Of a stretch of 64,000 bases of DNA, positions 52,585 through 62,120 are shown in pieces. The notes under the pieces were generated by a model. That model saw only the letters and a list, made by a program, of their open reading frames with translations. It was not told the DNA's origin and searched no databases. The first letter of the stretch is position 1, and each line of letters opens with the position of its first letter. Origin of the DNA: Eubacterium sp. An11 (GTDB taxonomy: Bacteria > Bacillota > Clostridia > Lachnospirales > Lachnospiraceae); assembly GCF_002161065.1 (NCBI RefSeq), contig NZ_NFLV01000011.1, forward strand, positions 55,858 through 119,857, given 5' to 3'. Made by a program: the position numbers and the translations under genes.

Positions 52585-53610
52585 ATGAAAATTTTAGTAA
52601 CCGGTGGAGCTGGATATATCGGAAGTCATACCTGTGTGGAACTGTTAAATAATGATTATGAAGTTGTGGTTGTGGATAATCTCTACAATTCCTGTGAAGA
52701 GGCTCTGCGCCGCGTGGAAAAGATTACGGGAAAGACCCTGACTTTCTACGAGGGAGATCTTTTGGACCAGGATATGCTGGAGACGGTTTTTGAAAAAGAA
52801 AGACCGGAAGCGGTGATTCATTTTGCCGGTTACAAAGCAGTGGGAGAATCCGTGGAGAAACCGATTGAATACTATCACAATAACCTTACAGGCACTCTGC
52901 TGCTCTGTGATACGATGCGTAAGTTTGACTGCAAGAAGATGGTATTCAGTTCTTCCGCAACTGTTTACGGTGATCCGGCTTTCGTGCCGATCACAGAGGA
53001 TTGTCCAAAGGGCGTGATCACTAACCCATACGGACAGACGAAGTCTATGATCGAACAGATCCTCACAGATATTCAGGTGAGTGATCCGGAGTGGAATGTG
53101 ACACTGCTCCGTTACTTTAACCCGATCGGTGCGCACAGCTCAGGTCTTATTGGAGAAGATCCGAAAGGTATTCCGAACAATCTGGTGCCGTATATCGCCA
53201 GAGTGGCAGTAGGCAAGCTGGAGAAGCTGGGCGTCTTCGGAGATGATTATGATACGCCGGACGGAACCGGTGTCAGAGATTACATCCATGTGGTGGATCT
53301 GGCGGCAGGACATGTACAGGCGCTGCGCCATATGAAACCGGGTGTGAGCATCTACAATCTGGGTACCGGCCACGGCTACAGCGTCCTTGATGTGGTGAAG
53401 GCTTACAGCAAGGCCTGCGGCAAGGAGATCCCTTATGAGATCAAACCGAGAAGGGCAGGAGATATCGCCACCTGTTACTCCGATCCTTCCAAGGCAAAAC
53501 GGGAGCTTGGATGGGAAGCAAAATACGGTATTGAAGAAATGTGCCGGGATTCCTATCACTGGCAGTCCATGAATCCGGACGGATATCAGACCAGTCAGGA
53601 GCAGAAATAA
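52585..53610 (+). CDS. galE: UDP-glucose 4-epimerase
   Basis: Interconverts UDP-glucose and UDP-galactose with bound NAD. The 341 residues are standard. The N-terminal GGAGYIGSHTCVELL binds NAD, FSSSATVYG carries the catalytic serine/threonine, and NPYGQTKSMIEQIL the Tyr-x-x-x-Lys pair. DDYDTPDGTGVRDYIHV, IYNLGTGHGYSVLDVV and KPRRAGDIATCYSDP are GalE signatures. AAGGAGA precedes the ATG. The stop overlaps the start of the following peptidase gene by one base. Confidence 0.96.
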   Translation: MKILVTGGAGYIGSHTCVELLNNDYEVVVVDNLYNSCEEALRRVEKITGKTLTFYEGDLLDQDMLETVFEKERPEAVIHFAGYKAVGESVEKPIEYYHNNLTGTLLLCDTMRKFDCKKMVFSSSATVYGDPAFVPITEDCPKGVITNPYGQTKSMIEQILTDIQVSDPEWNVTLLRYFNPIGAHSSGLIGEDPKGIPNNLVPYIARVAVGKLEKLGVFGDDYDTPDGTGVRDYIHVVDLAAGHVQALRHMKPGVSIYNLGTGHGYSVLDVVKAYSKACGKEIPYEIKPRRAGDIATCYSDPSKAKRELGWEAKYGIEEMCRDSYHWQSMNPDGYQTSQEQK

Positions 53611-55406
53611 TGCGGGAGGAGCTTGTCCGTCTGCGCAGACGGATGCAGGAAGAACAGGTGGATGCCTGTCTGATCATGACCGATGATTTCCATGGTTCTG
53701 AATACGTGGGAGATTATTTTAAAAGCCGGGAATATATTTCCGGCTTTACCGGCTCTGCCGGAACCCTGCTGGTCATGAAAGATACGGCGGGACTCTGGAC
53801 CGACGGACGGTATTTTCTGCAGGCGGAAGCCCAGCTTTCGGGCAGCGGCATCACCCTGTATCGTTCCGGTCAGCCGGGAGTGCCGTCGGTAAAAGAGTTT
53901 CTCAGAAAAGAAATGCAGCCGGGAGAGACTTTATGTTTTGACGGCCGCTGTGTCATGGCAAGTGCTGCCCGGGAATTGAGAGAGATTCTGGAACCGGGCG
54001 GGGTGAGCGTCCGCAGTGATCTGGATCTTGCCGGGGATATCTGGACGGACCGCCCGGCCATTTCCCGGGAGCCGGTTTGGATACTGGAGGAACAGTACGC
54101 CGGAGCCGGCGTCGGTGAAAAGATACAGGAAGTACGACGGCTTCTCAGGGCAGAGAAGGCAGACTGGTTTTTGCTGGCTGCTCTGGAAGATATCTGCTGG
54201 CTTTTGAATATAAGAGGAAATGATGTGGCATGTACGCCGGTGGTGCTTTCTTATCTGATGATGAGTCAGAAGGAAGTGCGCTGGTATGTGCAGAAAGAAG
54301 CGCTGACGGATGCCGTCAGAGAATATCTTGAGAAATCAGACGTGCAGGTGCGGGAGTACGATGCAATCTATGAGGATGTCAGTCTTCTCCCGGCAGGCGC
54401 ACGTCTTCTTTATGATGAAAATCATGTAAATGATGCTCTGGTTCGCCGGATTTCTCCGGAGGTGGAGGCTTTTGACGGAGAGAATCCCACGCTGCTTCTG
54501 AAGGCAGTCAAGAATCCAGTGGAAGTGGAGAATGAGCGGGCTGCGCACGTCAGGGACGGCGTCGCGGTGACCAGATTCATTTACTGGCTCAAAAAGCACG
54601 CAGGAAAAGAACCGGTCACGGAGCTGAGCGCCGCTGTCCGGCTGGAGGAACTGCGGGAAGAGCAGGAGGATTATATCGGGCCGAGTTTCTATCCTATCTT
54701 GGCTTACGGAGAGCATGGAGCCATTGTCCACTATTCCGCCGACGAGCAGTCGGATGTGCCTCTGCGCCCGGAAGGATTTCTTCTGGCGGACACCGGAGGA
54801 CATTATAAAGAGGGAACTACGGACATTACGAGAACCATCGCGCTTGGACCGCTCTCGGATGAGCAGAAGGAAATGTACACCATGGTGTTAAAGGCACATA
54901 TCTGTCTGGCGAACGCGGTATTTCTTCGCGGAGCCACGGGAATGAGTCTGGATGTGCTGGCCAGAACTCCGCTGTGGGAACGGGGCTTTGATTACAATCA
55001 TGGCACCGGCCACGGCGTGGGGTATCTGCTGAGTGTCCATGAGGGGCCGAACAGTTTCCGGTACCGCCCGGCCGCTTCCCGGGGTAATGACTGTGTCATG
55101 GAAGAGGGGATGATCACTTCCGACGAGCCGGGCATTTATCTGGAAGGAAAGTTCGGGATCCGGCTGGAAAATCTCCTGGTCTGTGCCAGAAAAAAGACCA
55201 ACGCTTACGGCACGTTCATGGGATTTGAACCGTTGACCATGGTGCCGTTTGAGCGGGATGCGATTCTCTGGGAACAGTTATCAGAAAAGGAAATCAGCTG
55301 GCTGAACGCTTATCATAAAAAGGTCTGCGAGACCATCGCTCCGTATCTGGATGAAGAAGAGAGAAGCTGGCTGAAAGAAGTGACAAAGTCCCACGGAAAG
55401 CAATGA
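53610..55406 (+). CDS. aminopeptidase P family (M24B) metallopeptidase
   Basis: A 598-residue Xaa-Pro aminopeptidase-like enzyme of the long three-domain type: two creatinase-like N-terminal domains followed by the pita-bread catalytic domain. The metal ligands are visible: the two aspartates in LADTGGHYKEGTTDITRTIA, the histidine in NHGTGHGVGY, and the two glutamates in SDEPGIYLEGKFGIRLENLL. It releases N-terminal residues before proline. It starts at the TAATG overlap with galE, behind CAGGAGC. It converges with the SDR gene, only 10 bases away. Confidence 0.94.
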   Translation: MREELVRLRRRMQEEQVDACLIMTDDFHGSEYVGDYFKSREYISGFTGSAGTLLVMKDTAGLWTDGRYFLQAEAQLSGSGITLYRSGQPGVPSVKEFLRKEMQPGETLCFDGRCVMASAARELREILEPGGVSVRSDLDLAGDIWTDRPAISREPVWILEEQYAGAGVGEKIQEVRRLLRAEKADWFLLAALEDICWLLNIRGNDVACTPVVLSYLMMSQKEVRWYVQKEALTDAVREYLEKSDVQVREYDAIYEDVSLLPAGARLLYDENHVNDALVRRISPEVEAFDGENPTLLLKAVKNPVEVENERAAHVRDGVAVTRFIYWLKKHAGKEPVTELSAAVRLEELREEQEDYIGPSFYPILAYGEHGAIVHYSADEQSDVPLRPEGFLLADTGGHYKEGTTDITRTIALGPLSDEQKEMYTMVLKAHICLANAVFLRGATGMSLDVLARTPLWERGFDYNHGTGHGVGYLLSVHEGPNSFRYRPAASRGNDCVMEEGMITSDEPGIYLEGKFGIRLENLLVCARKKTNAYGTFMGFEPLTMVPFERDAILWEQLSEKEISWLNAYHKKVCETIAPYLDEEERSWLKEVTKSHGKQ

Positions 55407-55416
55407 CAGGAATATA

Positions 55417-56139
55417 CTAAATCCAGCCGCCGTCAAAGCGGATGACCTGGCCGGTGAGATATTCCGGAGCTTCGGCGATCTGACAGCAGAAAGATGCCGC
55501 CTCTTCGGGGGAAGCAAAACGTCCGGCGGGAATCTCTTCGGCCAGAGCCTGTCGCTCTTCCGCATCAAAACATTGGTTCATGACCGTGTCGATGATGCCG
55601 AAACTGATGGCGTTGACGGAGATGTGAGAGGGCGCCAGTTCCTTGGCAAGGGCTTTGGTCAGTGCGTTGACGGCTCCTTTGGATGCGGAGTATGCCGCCT
55701 CGCAGGAAGCACCCACTTCTCCCCATACGGAGGAAATATTCAAGATTTTGCCCTGCTGGCGGCGGACCATATGCGGGATCGCTGCCCGGCAGGTGAAAAA
55801 GACGGAGTCCAGATTGGTCTGCATAACCTGATGCCACTGGGCGGCGCTCATATCAGACAGAAGGCCGATGTGGGATATACCAGCGTTATTGATCAGAAGG
55901 TCAATGTGACCAAAGGCGTCGATGGCACGGGCGATCATTCCTTCTCCGTGTTCTTCCCGGGAAATATCCCCGAAATAAGTTTCAACCCGGGTGAATTGTT
56001 CCAGTGTGCAGGCGGCTTCCTGCAGAGCGTCCCTGTTATGGCCGCTGTTGATGACGAGATGGTAGCCCTGTCCGGCCAGCCGGATGGCGGTGGCAAGGCC
56101 GATCCCCCTGGAAGCGCCGGTGATGACTGCTGTTTTCAT
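55417..56139 (-). CDS. short-chain dehydrogenase/reductase (FabG/YmfI-like)
   Basis: A 240-residue NAD(P)-dependent oxidoreductase of the classical SDR type. The cofactor motif is TGASRGIGLA, followed by NNAGIS, then the catalytic serine (NISSVWG) and Tyr-x-x-x-Lys (AYSASKGAVNAL). Overall it resembles YmfI (elongation factor P 5-aminopentanone reductase) and FabG; without efp or fab neighbours the choice is open. The second of two close ATGs (at 56139) has the better spacing to AAGGAG. It is transcribed alone on the minus strand. Confidence 0.88.
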   Translation of the reverse strand: MKTAVITGASRGIGLATAIRLAGQGYHLVINSGHNRDALQEAACTLEQFTRVETYFGDISREEHGEGMIARAIDAFGHIDLLINNAGISHIGLLSDMSAAQWHQVMQTNLDSVFFTCRAAIPHMVRRQQGKILNISSVWGEVGASCEAAYSASKGAVNALTKALAKELAPSHISVNAISFGIIDTVMNQCFDAEERQALAEEIPAGRFASPEEAASFCCQIAEAPEYLTGQVIRFDGGWI

Positions 56140-56243
56140 GATCATGTCTCCTTTCCGGATGGAAGTTTATTTTTTTGATTCCCTTGATTATAATAGGATT
56201 CATAACAATTTTCCACTTCTATTTCAGGAATTTATGTCAAAAC

Positions 56244-56272
56244 TTGAAATAGAAATGGAAGTTTGCTATACT
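56244..56272 (+). promoter_or_regulatory. promoter of the LCP-like gene
   Basis: TTGAAA (56244-56249) and TATACT (56267-56272), 17 bases apart, 31 bases upstream of the start. Confidence 0.7.
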
Positions 56273-56302
56273 TAACAGATAAAATCGAATAGGAGGGCTA
56301 TG

Positions 56303-57817
56303 ATGGAAAAGCCAAGCTTGATTGTAAGATTCTTCTCCATTCTTCTAAGAATACTGGTGGTACTGGTATTGATGGTTGTGATTGCCGTCGCTTCCTTTGA
56401 GGGCGTGACCTATTATCTGACCGGAAGCTTGTATGACCTCAGAGAGTTTGCAGGGGGCAGCAATACCATAACCAATACCGGCAGCGGGGAAGTTCAGGAG
56501 ACGAAGATTGACGAAACTAATATGAGGAGCACCCTCTTTTTTGTTGACAGCGCGGACAGCGGAAAAGAGTATATGGCTCTCAATATGCTGAATACGAAGA
56601 ATTACGTTCTTGATATTCTTCTGATTCCGACCAACGCCCAGGTAACAGTGGGACAGAGCATCCTCAAAGAGATTCAGAAGGAGATGCCGGAAGCAAAGAA
56701 TACCGTGAACCTGAGCGATGTATCCCGTGCGTTTGGCGATGAGAAATACAAGATGATTTCTTCCATTGTGGAAAATGTGACGGGACTGACGCTCAGCGGC
56801 TATGATGTGATGACGCAGGAGAATTTCACCAGTTTCCTTGATATGGCGGATGAGGTTGCCTATAAAGTGGACGATGATTTTTCCTATCGGGATGAGAAGG
56901 GTGTGCTTCAGGTGATCAAAGGCGGACAGACAGAGGTTGACAGCGAGGAGGCTGCGGCGCTTCTCACATATCTGGATGGAACGGAGACACAGGAATCCTC
57001 CCGTCTGGAGCGGACCAATGTGTATCTTCAGTCATTCTTCAGCACTCTGTTTGAAGAGAACAGCGGCAGCGCTATCTACAGAAAATATACCAGTCTGGTA
57101 CAATCCAGCGTTGACAGAGACCGTTCCAATGAGGAACAGATCTTTGAGCAGCTGGACCCGGATGATATTACGATCCGTATCCTTCAGGGTTCGGAATCAG
57201 ATGGCGTGTTCACAGTGGATTCTCAGATCGTACAGCTGCAGATTTCCACCCTGGCACAGCAGGCGGAGAATACGACGACTTCTTCTGACAGCAAGTCGGA
57301 AAAGGACAGCAGCAGTGAGAGCGATACACGGACCAGTACAGCGTCCGGACAGGATTCCAAAGACTATTCTATTGAACTTTATAATGCTGCTTATGTGGCC
57401 GGTCTTGCCGCTCAGTGGGAGGCATATCTGGAAGAGGAAGGATATACGATCAGTCTGGTAGATTCTTATCAGGACGAGGGACCTCTGTCCACCACACGGA
57501 TCGTGGTTACGGAAGAAGGTATGGGAGAGGATCTTCTTACTTACTTCCCGGATGCAACCATTGAAGTGGATGATATTGATACCGGTGGAGATATTCAGAT
57601 TTATATTGGTACAGACAGCACCGATGTTGGCGGAGCTGACGGATCTTCTTACAGCAGTACCGAAGACGGCGATGACGGGGAAGACGTCACCGATGAAGAT
57701 GAGTCTGACAGCTATGACGACGAGGAAGACACCGACAGCGGCGATGAGGAGGATACTTCTAAGGAAGACAGCGGCTATGGCGGTTCCTATAATTTTGATA
57801 CGGATTCCGCGGAATAA
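56303..57817 (+). CDS. degenerate LytR-CpsA-Psr (LCP)-like protein with LytR_C domain
   Basis: A 504-residue membrane-anchored protein with one N-terminal span (about 8-32). The LCP-like middle keeps the fold order but not the active-site arginines: the expected IPRDT reads LLIPTNAQ, and the LxYxRxR segment reads LLTYLDGTET. A LytR C-terminal domain (YSIELYNAAYVAGLAAQWEA up to GDIQIYIGTDSTD) follows a Ser/Asp linker. The protein ends in a very acidic, repeat-rich tail (Asp/Glu/Ser). It is likely extracytoplasmic and probably not an active glycopolymer ligase. AGGAGGG decides the start (56303 rather than 56300). Confidence 0.75.
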   Translation: MEKPSLIVRFFSILLRILVVLVLMVVIAVASFEGVTYYLTGSLYDLREFAGGSNTITNTGSGEVQETKIDETNMRSTLFFVDSADSGKEYMALNMLNTKNYVLDILLIPTNAQVTVGQSILKEIQKEMPEAKNTVNLSDVSRAFGDEKYKMISSIVENVTGLTLSGYDVMTQENFTSFLDMADEVAYKVDDDFSYRDEKGVLQVIKGGQTEVDSEEAAALLTYLDGTETQESSRLERTNVYLQSFFSTLFEENSGSAIYRKYTSLVQSSVDRDRSNEEQIFEQLDPDDITIRILQGSESDGVFTVDSQIVQLQISTLAQQAENTTTSSDSKSEKDSSSESDTRTSTASGQDSKDYSIELYNAAYVAGLAAQWEAYLEEEGYTISLVDSYQDEGPLSTTRIVVTEEGMGEDLLTYFPDATIEVDDIDTGGDIQIYIGTDSTDVGGADGSSYSSTEDGDDGEDVTDEDESDSYDDEEDTDSGDEEDTSKEDSGYGGSYNFDTDSAE

Positions 57818-57867
57818 TCGGTGAGAACGGACGCCGGGCTGTGATAGCGTCCGGAGTGCGGGCGGCA

Positions 57868-57969
57868 GTGCGGATGTATGCACGGCGGCCAGGGTGCATC
57901 TTTGTTGCAGATCATCAACTGATGCCCGGTCACAGAGTGCGGATATATGCACGGCAGCCAGGGTGCATC
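57868..57969. repeat. 33-bp direct repeat in the gap before the WecG-like gene
   Basis: Two near-identical 33-base copies, 57868-57900 and 57937-57969, differ at two positions; each contains TATGCACGGC and CCAGGGTGCATC. They lie in the 253-base G/C-rich gap between the LCP-like and WecG-like genes, which has no other visible feature. Confidence 0.8.
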
Positions 57970-58070
57970 AGCGCCGGGTTCCGGCAGTTTTGCCGCGGCC
58001 CGGCTTCTGTGGTGCATGAAGGCAATGGTGAGAGGGAGAGAAGAAAGAACGCCTGGAAAGGACCATAGGG

Positions 58071-59003
58071 ATGAAAGAACATTCTTCTAGAAAAGTAAAT
58101 GTGCTTGGCACAGATGTGTCGGTCATGCGTGCGGAAAAAGCAGTGAATCTGACCATGGACTATATGAGGAGAAAGGGACTGGAGGTCGTCTTTTTCCATT
58201 CGGCGGAAAGCTCTCTGTATTGTCAGAATCAGCCAGGGGCAGCGGAGATCATTGGAAACTGCCAGCTGGTGCTGCCCGGCGACAGTCATGTGGAGATGGC
58301 AGTCCGTCATCAGCGCAATGACAGCGAGGACCGGAAGGGAATCGGTGAGTTTGCCGACGAATATCTGAAAAGACTGTTTGCAAAGCTGAACAGAGAGAGC
58401 AGGGAAATTTATGCGGTCATGGAAAAACAGGAGCATCTGGATTCTCTGAAGGAATATATCGGGACGTCCTATCCGGATATTTTTCAGAACGGCATTGTTT
58501 TTGATACGGAGAGCGGAGAAGATCCGGGAAAGATTGTCAATGAGATCAATGCCAATATTCCCGACATTGTGTTCCTCTGTCTGCCGGTGGAGCAGCAGAT
58601 AATGTTCATCAGGGACTATGCGGCCATGATGAACACCCGGCTTTGTATCTGCATTGAGTCAGTGCAGCCTTTGATCCGGAAAGAGACGGAAAACGCCCCC
58701 CCTCTGATTCAGGCGCTTCATCTGGACGATCTCTGGTTCCGCCTGAAACGGGAATCCATCATCCGGAAAACTGTAGTCGGTTCCATTTTCAAGCAGAAAG
58801 TGCTGGAAGATGCCGGAGGGGAAGTTTCACCGGAAGCTCCCGGCCGCAGTACCGCCGCGGATGAGAGCGCGGTTTCCGGCAGCATTTCCGCAGACGCGGA
58901 TGATGGCATGGTTTCCGGCAGCATTTCCGCAGATACGGATGAGGAGACAGTTTCCGGCGGTGTTTCCGCAGACGCAGATACAGAAAATAATCAGGAAAAA
59001 TAG
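58071..59003 (+). CDS. degenerate WecG/TagA/CpsF-like glycosyltransferase
   Basis: A 310-residue protein. The first 240 residues follow the WecB/TagA/CpsF fold (VNVLGTDVSVMRAEKAVNLT, then YPDIFQNGIVF, then NANIPDIVFLCLPVEQQIMF). The catalytic PDGxGV motif of the family appears as LPGDSHVEM, so activity is doubtful. The C-terminal 55 residues are a low-complexity repeat (SGSISADADDGMV and variants three times). The family transfers N-acetylmannosamine to a lipid carrier in teichoic acid synthesis. It follows the equally degenerate LCP-like gene. The start has only a weak ribosome binding site (AAGGACC). Confidence 0.7.
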   Translation: MKEHSSRKVNVLGTDVSVMRAEKAVNLTMDYMRRKGLEVVFFHSAESSLYCQNQPGAAEIIGNCQLVLPGDSHVEMAVRHQRNDSEDRKGIGEFADEYLKRLFAKLNRESREIYAVMEKQEHLDSLKEYIGTSYPDIFQNGIVFDTESGEDPGKIVNEINANIPDIVFLCLPVEQQIMFIRDYAAMMNTRLCICIESVQPLIRKETENAPPLIQALHLDDLWFRLKRESIIRKTVVGSIFKQKVLEDAGGEVSPEAPGRSTAADESAVSGSISADADDGMVSGSISADTDEETVSGGVSADADTENNQEK

Positions 59004-59054
59004 GCCGGAAAAGCGGGAAATATATAAATTGTTATCAATTTGATACAAAAAAGA

Positions 59055-59098
59055 GAGAGGGATTGTACATTTTTATGTATTTCCCTCTTTTTTTTTTC
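59055..59098 (+). terminator. terminator after the WecG-like gene
   Basis: AGAGGGA pairs with TCCCTCT, extended inside by GTACAT with ATGTAT, and is followed by about ten T. Confidence 0.88.
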
Positions 59099-59180
59099 GA
59101 TAATTTGTATTAGAATAACAAATAAGTCTTACTTTTTTATACAAAAGCACTAGAACTGAGTTCGGAGAGGAAGGAACACT

Positions 59181-60269
59181 ATGATTTCAAATCAGATTTT
59201 GCAGGATACGATTGATGGAATTAAAGCTATTACAAGAATTGATTTATGTGTGATGGATACAGAGGGTAAGCCCCTGGCGTCTACCCTGGATGCTGTGGAG
59301 GAGTATAAGGAAGCAGTTCTCGTCTTTGCCGAGTCTCTGGCGGAGAGTCAGATGCTGCAGGGATATCAGTTTTTTAAAGTATTTGATGAGAACCAGCTGG
59401 AATATATCATACTGGTGAAGGGCGAGACAGATGACGTCTATATGATTGGAAAGATGGCAGCATTCCAGATTCAGAATCTGCTGGTGGCCTACAAGGAGAG
59501 ATTTGATAAAGATAACTTTATCAAGAATCTTCTTCTGGATAACCTGCTTCTGGTGGATATCTACAATCGCGCCAAGAAGCTCCACATCGAGACCGATGTG
59601 CGCCGCTGCGTCTTTATCATTGAGACACAGAATGACAAAGATAACAATGTCTTTGAGACAGTGAGAAGCATTTTCTCCACTAAGACCAGAGATTTTATCA
59701 CAGCCGTTGACGAGAAGAATATTATCCTCGTAAAAGAAGTGAAGGCTGGTGAGGGCTATAATGAGCTTCATAAGACTGCGGAAGTGATTGTGGATATGCT
59801 CAACACAGAAGCGATGACCCGGGTACATGTGGCCTACGGCACGATCGTGAACGAGATCAAAGAAGTGTCCCGTTCCTATAAGGAAGCAAAGATGGCCATG
59901 GATGTGGGCAAGATTTTCTATCCGGAAAACAGCGTGGTGGCATACAACCGTCTGGGAATCGGCCGTCTGATCTATCAGCTGCCGCTGCCGCTGTGCAAAA
60001 TGTTTATCAAAGAGATATTTGAGGGACGTTCCCCGGATGAATTTGATGATGAGACTCTCATGACCATCAACAAGTTCTTTGAGAACAGTCTCAATGTATC
60101 TGAGACATCCAGACAGCTGTACATCCACAGAAATACCCTCGTGTATCGTCTGGATAAGCTGCAGAAGAGCACCAATCTGGACCTTCGTGTCTTTGAAGAC
60201 GCCATCACATTCAAGATTGCCCTCATGGTAGTAAAATACATGAAATATATGGAGCGAGCTGAGTATTAA
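59181..60269 (+). CDS. CdaR-family transcriptional regulator
   Basis: A 362-residue protein. The N-terminal part (QILQDTIDGIKAITRIDLCV onwards) is the putative sugar diacid recognition domain. The middle is a GGDEF-like region as in CdaR/PucR proteins. The C-terminal helix-turn-helix is unmistakable (LNVSETSRQLYIHRNTLVYRL). In E. coli CdaR activates glucarate/glycerate genes, but no such genes are here, so the effector is open. AGGAAGG lies upstream. An inverted repeat, TTGTAT with ATACAA (about 59105-59146), precedes the gene and could be an operator. The stop overlaps the protease start by one base. Confidence 0.88.
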   Translation: MISNQILQDTIDGIKAITRIDLCVMDTEGKPLASTLDAVEEYKEAVLVFAESLAESQMLQGYQFFKVFDENQLEYIILVKGETDDVYMIGKMAAFQIQNLLVAYKERFDKDNFIKNLLLDNLLLVDIYNRAKKLHIETDVRRCVFIIETQNDKDNNVFETVRSIFSTKTRDFITAVDEKNIILVKEVKAGEGYNELHKTAEVIVDMLNTEAMTRVHVAYGTIVNEIKEVSRSYKEAKMAMDVGKIFYPENSVVAYNRLGIGRLIYQLPLPLCKMFIKEIFEGRSPDEFDDETLMTINKFFENSLNVSETSRQLYIHRNTLVYRLDKLQKSTNLDLRVFEDAITFKIALMVVKYMKYMERAEY

Positions 60270-61630
60270 TGATGGAAAGAAATAATAACGAAATGGAACC
60301 TGAAAACACTGAAAACACAGATATCGGCAGTCCCGCTGCGGAGAATCCTTCCGCCGGAGATGACGGGGACAGGAATCCCCGGTATGTCTATCCGGGACAG
60401 GAGGAGATGACGGGCAGGGATCTGGAGGATGTGACGCCGAAGAAGCCCGGGAGGTGGACCTCCCGCCTGAAAATGGCTGTGCTGCTGCTGGTGGTGGCAG
60501 TGGGAGGCTTTGTGGTCGGACAGGTTGTGCTGCTGTTTGCCGGGTCCGGAAGCGGTGTAAATAATTTCCGGGTCATGACGAAGCTTTCCATGCTGGAAGC
60601 GTATGTGGATCATTTTTTCTTAAATGATACGGACGGTGAACATCTGGAGGACTATATTTATAAAGGATATATAGCCGGACTGGATGATCCCTATGCGGCC
60701 TATTACAATGCGGAAGAATATTCGCAGCTTATGGAAGAGGATTCCGGCGAGTATGTGGGGATCGGCGTGACAGTCCGGCAGGATGCCGATACAGGATATG
60801 TCGTTGTGGAACAGGTCAATAAAAACGGACCGGCCTATAACGCAGGTGTGCAGGCCGATGATGTGATCATGGCGGTGGACGGGGAAGATACCTCGAAGCT
60901 TGGTCTGCAGGATACCGTCTCTGCCATCAAAAAGGATAAGGAACCAGTGGTTCTGACTGTCTTAAGAGACAGTGAGACCATGGAGATCACTGTAGATAAA
61001 TCTCAGATTGTGATGGAGACGGTCACCTGGGAGATGAAAGAGAATAAGATTGGCTATATTGCCGTTTCCCAGTTTGTGGAGAATACATCGGAGCAGTTCA
61101 ATGAGGCGCTGACCTCTCTCTCTGAAGAAGGAATGACCAGCCTGATCATTGATCTGAGAGATAACGGAGGAGGGCTTCTCACCGCCTGTCTGGATATGGT
61201 ATCCAGGTTTGTTCCGGATGAGAAACTGATTGTATACACGGAAGATAAGAATGGCAGCCGGACGGAATATAACAGTGATTCTGTGGATGTGCTGGATCTG
61301 CCGGTGGTTCTTCTGGTCAATGAGAATTCCGCCAGTGCTTCCGAAATCATGACAGGATGTCTGAAAGATTATGGGATTGCCACTGTGGTGGGAGAGACCA
61401 CTTACGGCAAGGGAATTGTACAGAATATCATGCCTCTGCCGGATGGCTCCGCCGTTAAGATGACTGTTTCCAAGTATTATACGCCGCTGGGCAATGATAT
61501 CCACGAGGTGGGCATCACCCCGGATATCACGGTGGAGATGAGTGATGAGGAATGGGCGGCAGCCCAGGATGACGAGACAAAAGACACACAGCTTCAGGAA
61601 GCGTATCGGGTGCTTTCCGGTAAGAATTAA
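60269..61630 (+). CDS. S41 family C-terminal processing peptidase
   Basis: A 453-residue CtpA/Prc-type serine protease. A cytoplasmic acidic N-terminus leads to one membrane span (about 70-92, MAVLLLVVAVGGFVVGQVVLLF). The external part has a PDZ domain (EYVGIGVTVRQDADTGYVVV, then AGVQADDVIMAVDG) and the catalytic Ser-Lys dyad in LVNENSASASEIMTG and GETTYGKGIVQ. These enzymes trim or degrade envelope proteins from the C-terminus. Its start overlaps the regulator stop (TAATG), implying coupling. It converges with the DUF5721 gene. Confidence 0.94.
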   Translation: MMERNNNEMEPENTENTDIGSPAAENPSAGDDGDRNPRYVYPGQEEMTGRDLEDVTPKKPGRWTSRLKMAVLLLVVAVGGFVVGQVVLLFAGSGSGVNNFRVMTKLSMLEAYVDHFFLNDTDGEHLEDYIYKGYIAGLDDPYAAYYNAEEYSQLMEEDSGEYVGIGVTVRQDADTGYVVVEQVNKNGPAYNAGVQADDVIMAVDGEDTSKLGLQDTVSAIKKDKEPVVLTVLRDSETMEITVDKSQIVMETVTWEMKENKIGYIAVSQFVENTSEQFNEALTSLSEEGMTSLIIDLRDNGGGLLTACLDMVSRFVPDEKLIVYTEDKNGSRTEYNSDSVDVLDLPVVLLVNENSASASEIMTGCLKDYGIATVVGETTYGKGIVQNIMPLPDGSAVKMTVSKYYTPLGNDIHEVGITPDITVEMSDEEWAAAQDDETKDTQLQEAYRVLSGKN

Positions 61631-61640
61631 ATATCGTCTG

Positions 61641-62120
61641 TCAGCAGATACCCCGTTTCCTGAGAAAGTTTTTCATGTGGTCATCCACATCCTGTTCCAG
61701 GGATTTATCCAGAGAAAATGTCCGGTAGGAAATACCGGTGGTGATCATAAGATTTTCCGGTTCATAGAGGATGTTGAGGTAGATTCCCTCGATGTCCTCT
61801 TCACGGAAAGAGCAGAGGCTCTCTTTGATCAGGAAAGCAACCGTTGCCTTTGGCAGTGCCAATACAATTTTACATCCGAGAGGGAGACGTTTTCCCTTGA
61901 TTATCGAAAAAGCAAAAGGGCGCACCTCTTTCCAGAGACAGTATTCCCGATCCGGCCGTTGGTCGTCGGTGTCGAAGAATGCATCATTAAGATGACCGTC
62001 GATGTGGTAAGATATTTCTTTTTTAAAAGATGCTTCCACCAGATAAAACAGGTCGAAGGTCTCTCTGGAAAGCAGGTGCGCCATAAAATTTTTTACATCA
62101 GTAATGGGAACGGAAATCAT
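61641..62120 (-). CDS. DUF5721 family protein
   Basis: A 159-residue cytoplasmic protein starting MISVPITDVKNFMAHLLSRE behind a perfect AGGAGG. Segments LLSRETFDLFYLVEASFKK, DGHLNDAFFDTDD, WKEVRPFAFSIIKGKRLPLG and YLNILYEPENLMITTGISY match what I recall of DUF5721, a family limited to Lachnospiraceae and relatives. The function is unknown. The adjacent M18 peptidase gene is divergent, and the S41 gene converges. Confidence 0.8.
   Translation of the reverse strand: MISVPITDVKNFMAHLLSRETFDLFYLVEASFKKEISYHIDGHLNDAFFDTDDQRPDREYCLWKEVRPFAFSIIKGKRLPLGCKIVLALPKATVAFLIKESLCSFREEDIEGIYLNILYEPENLMITTGISYRTFSLDKSLEQDVDDHMKNFLRKRGIC

Noticed and set aside
59105..59146. Inverted repeat TTGTAT/ATACAA before the CdaR-type gene as a proven operator
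   Set aside because: Short, A/T-rich and possibly by chance; mentioned in the gene entry but not listed as a feature.
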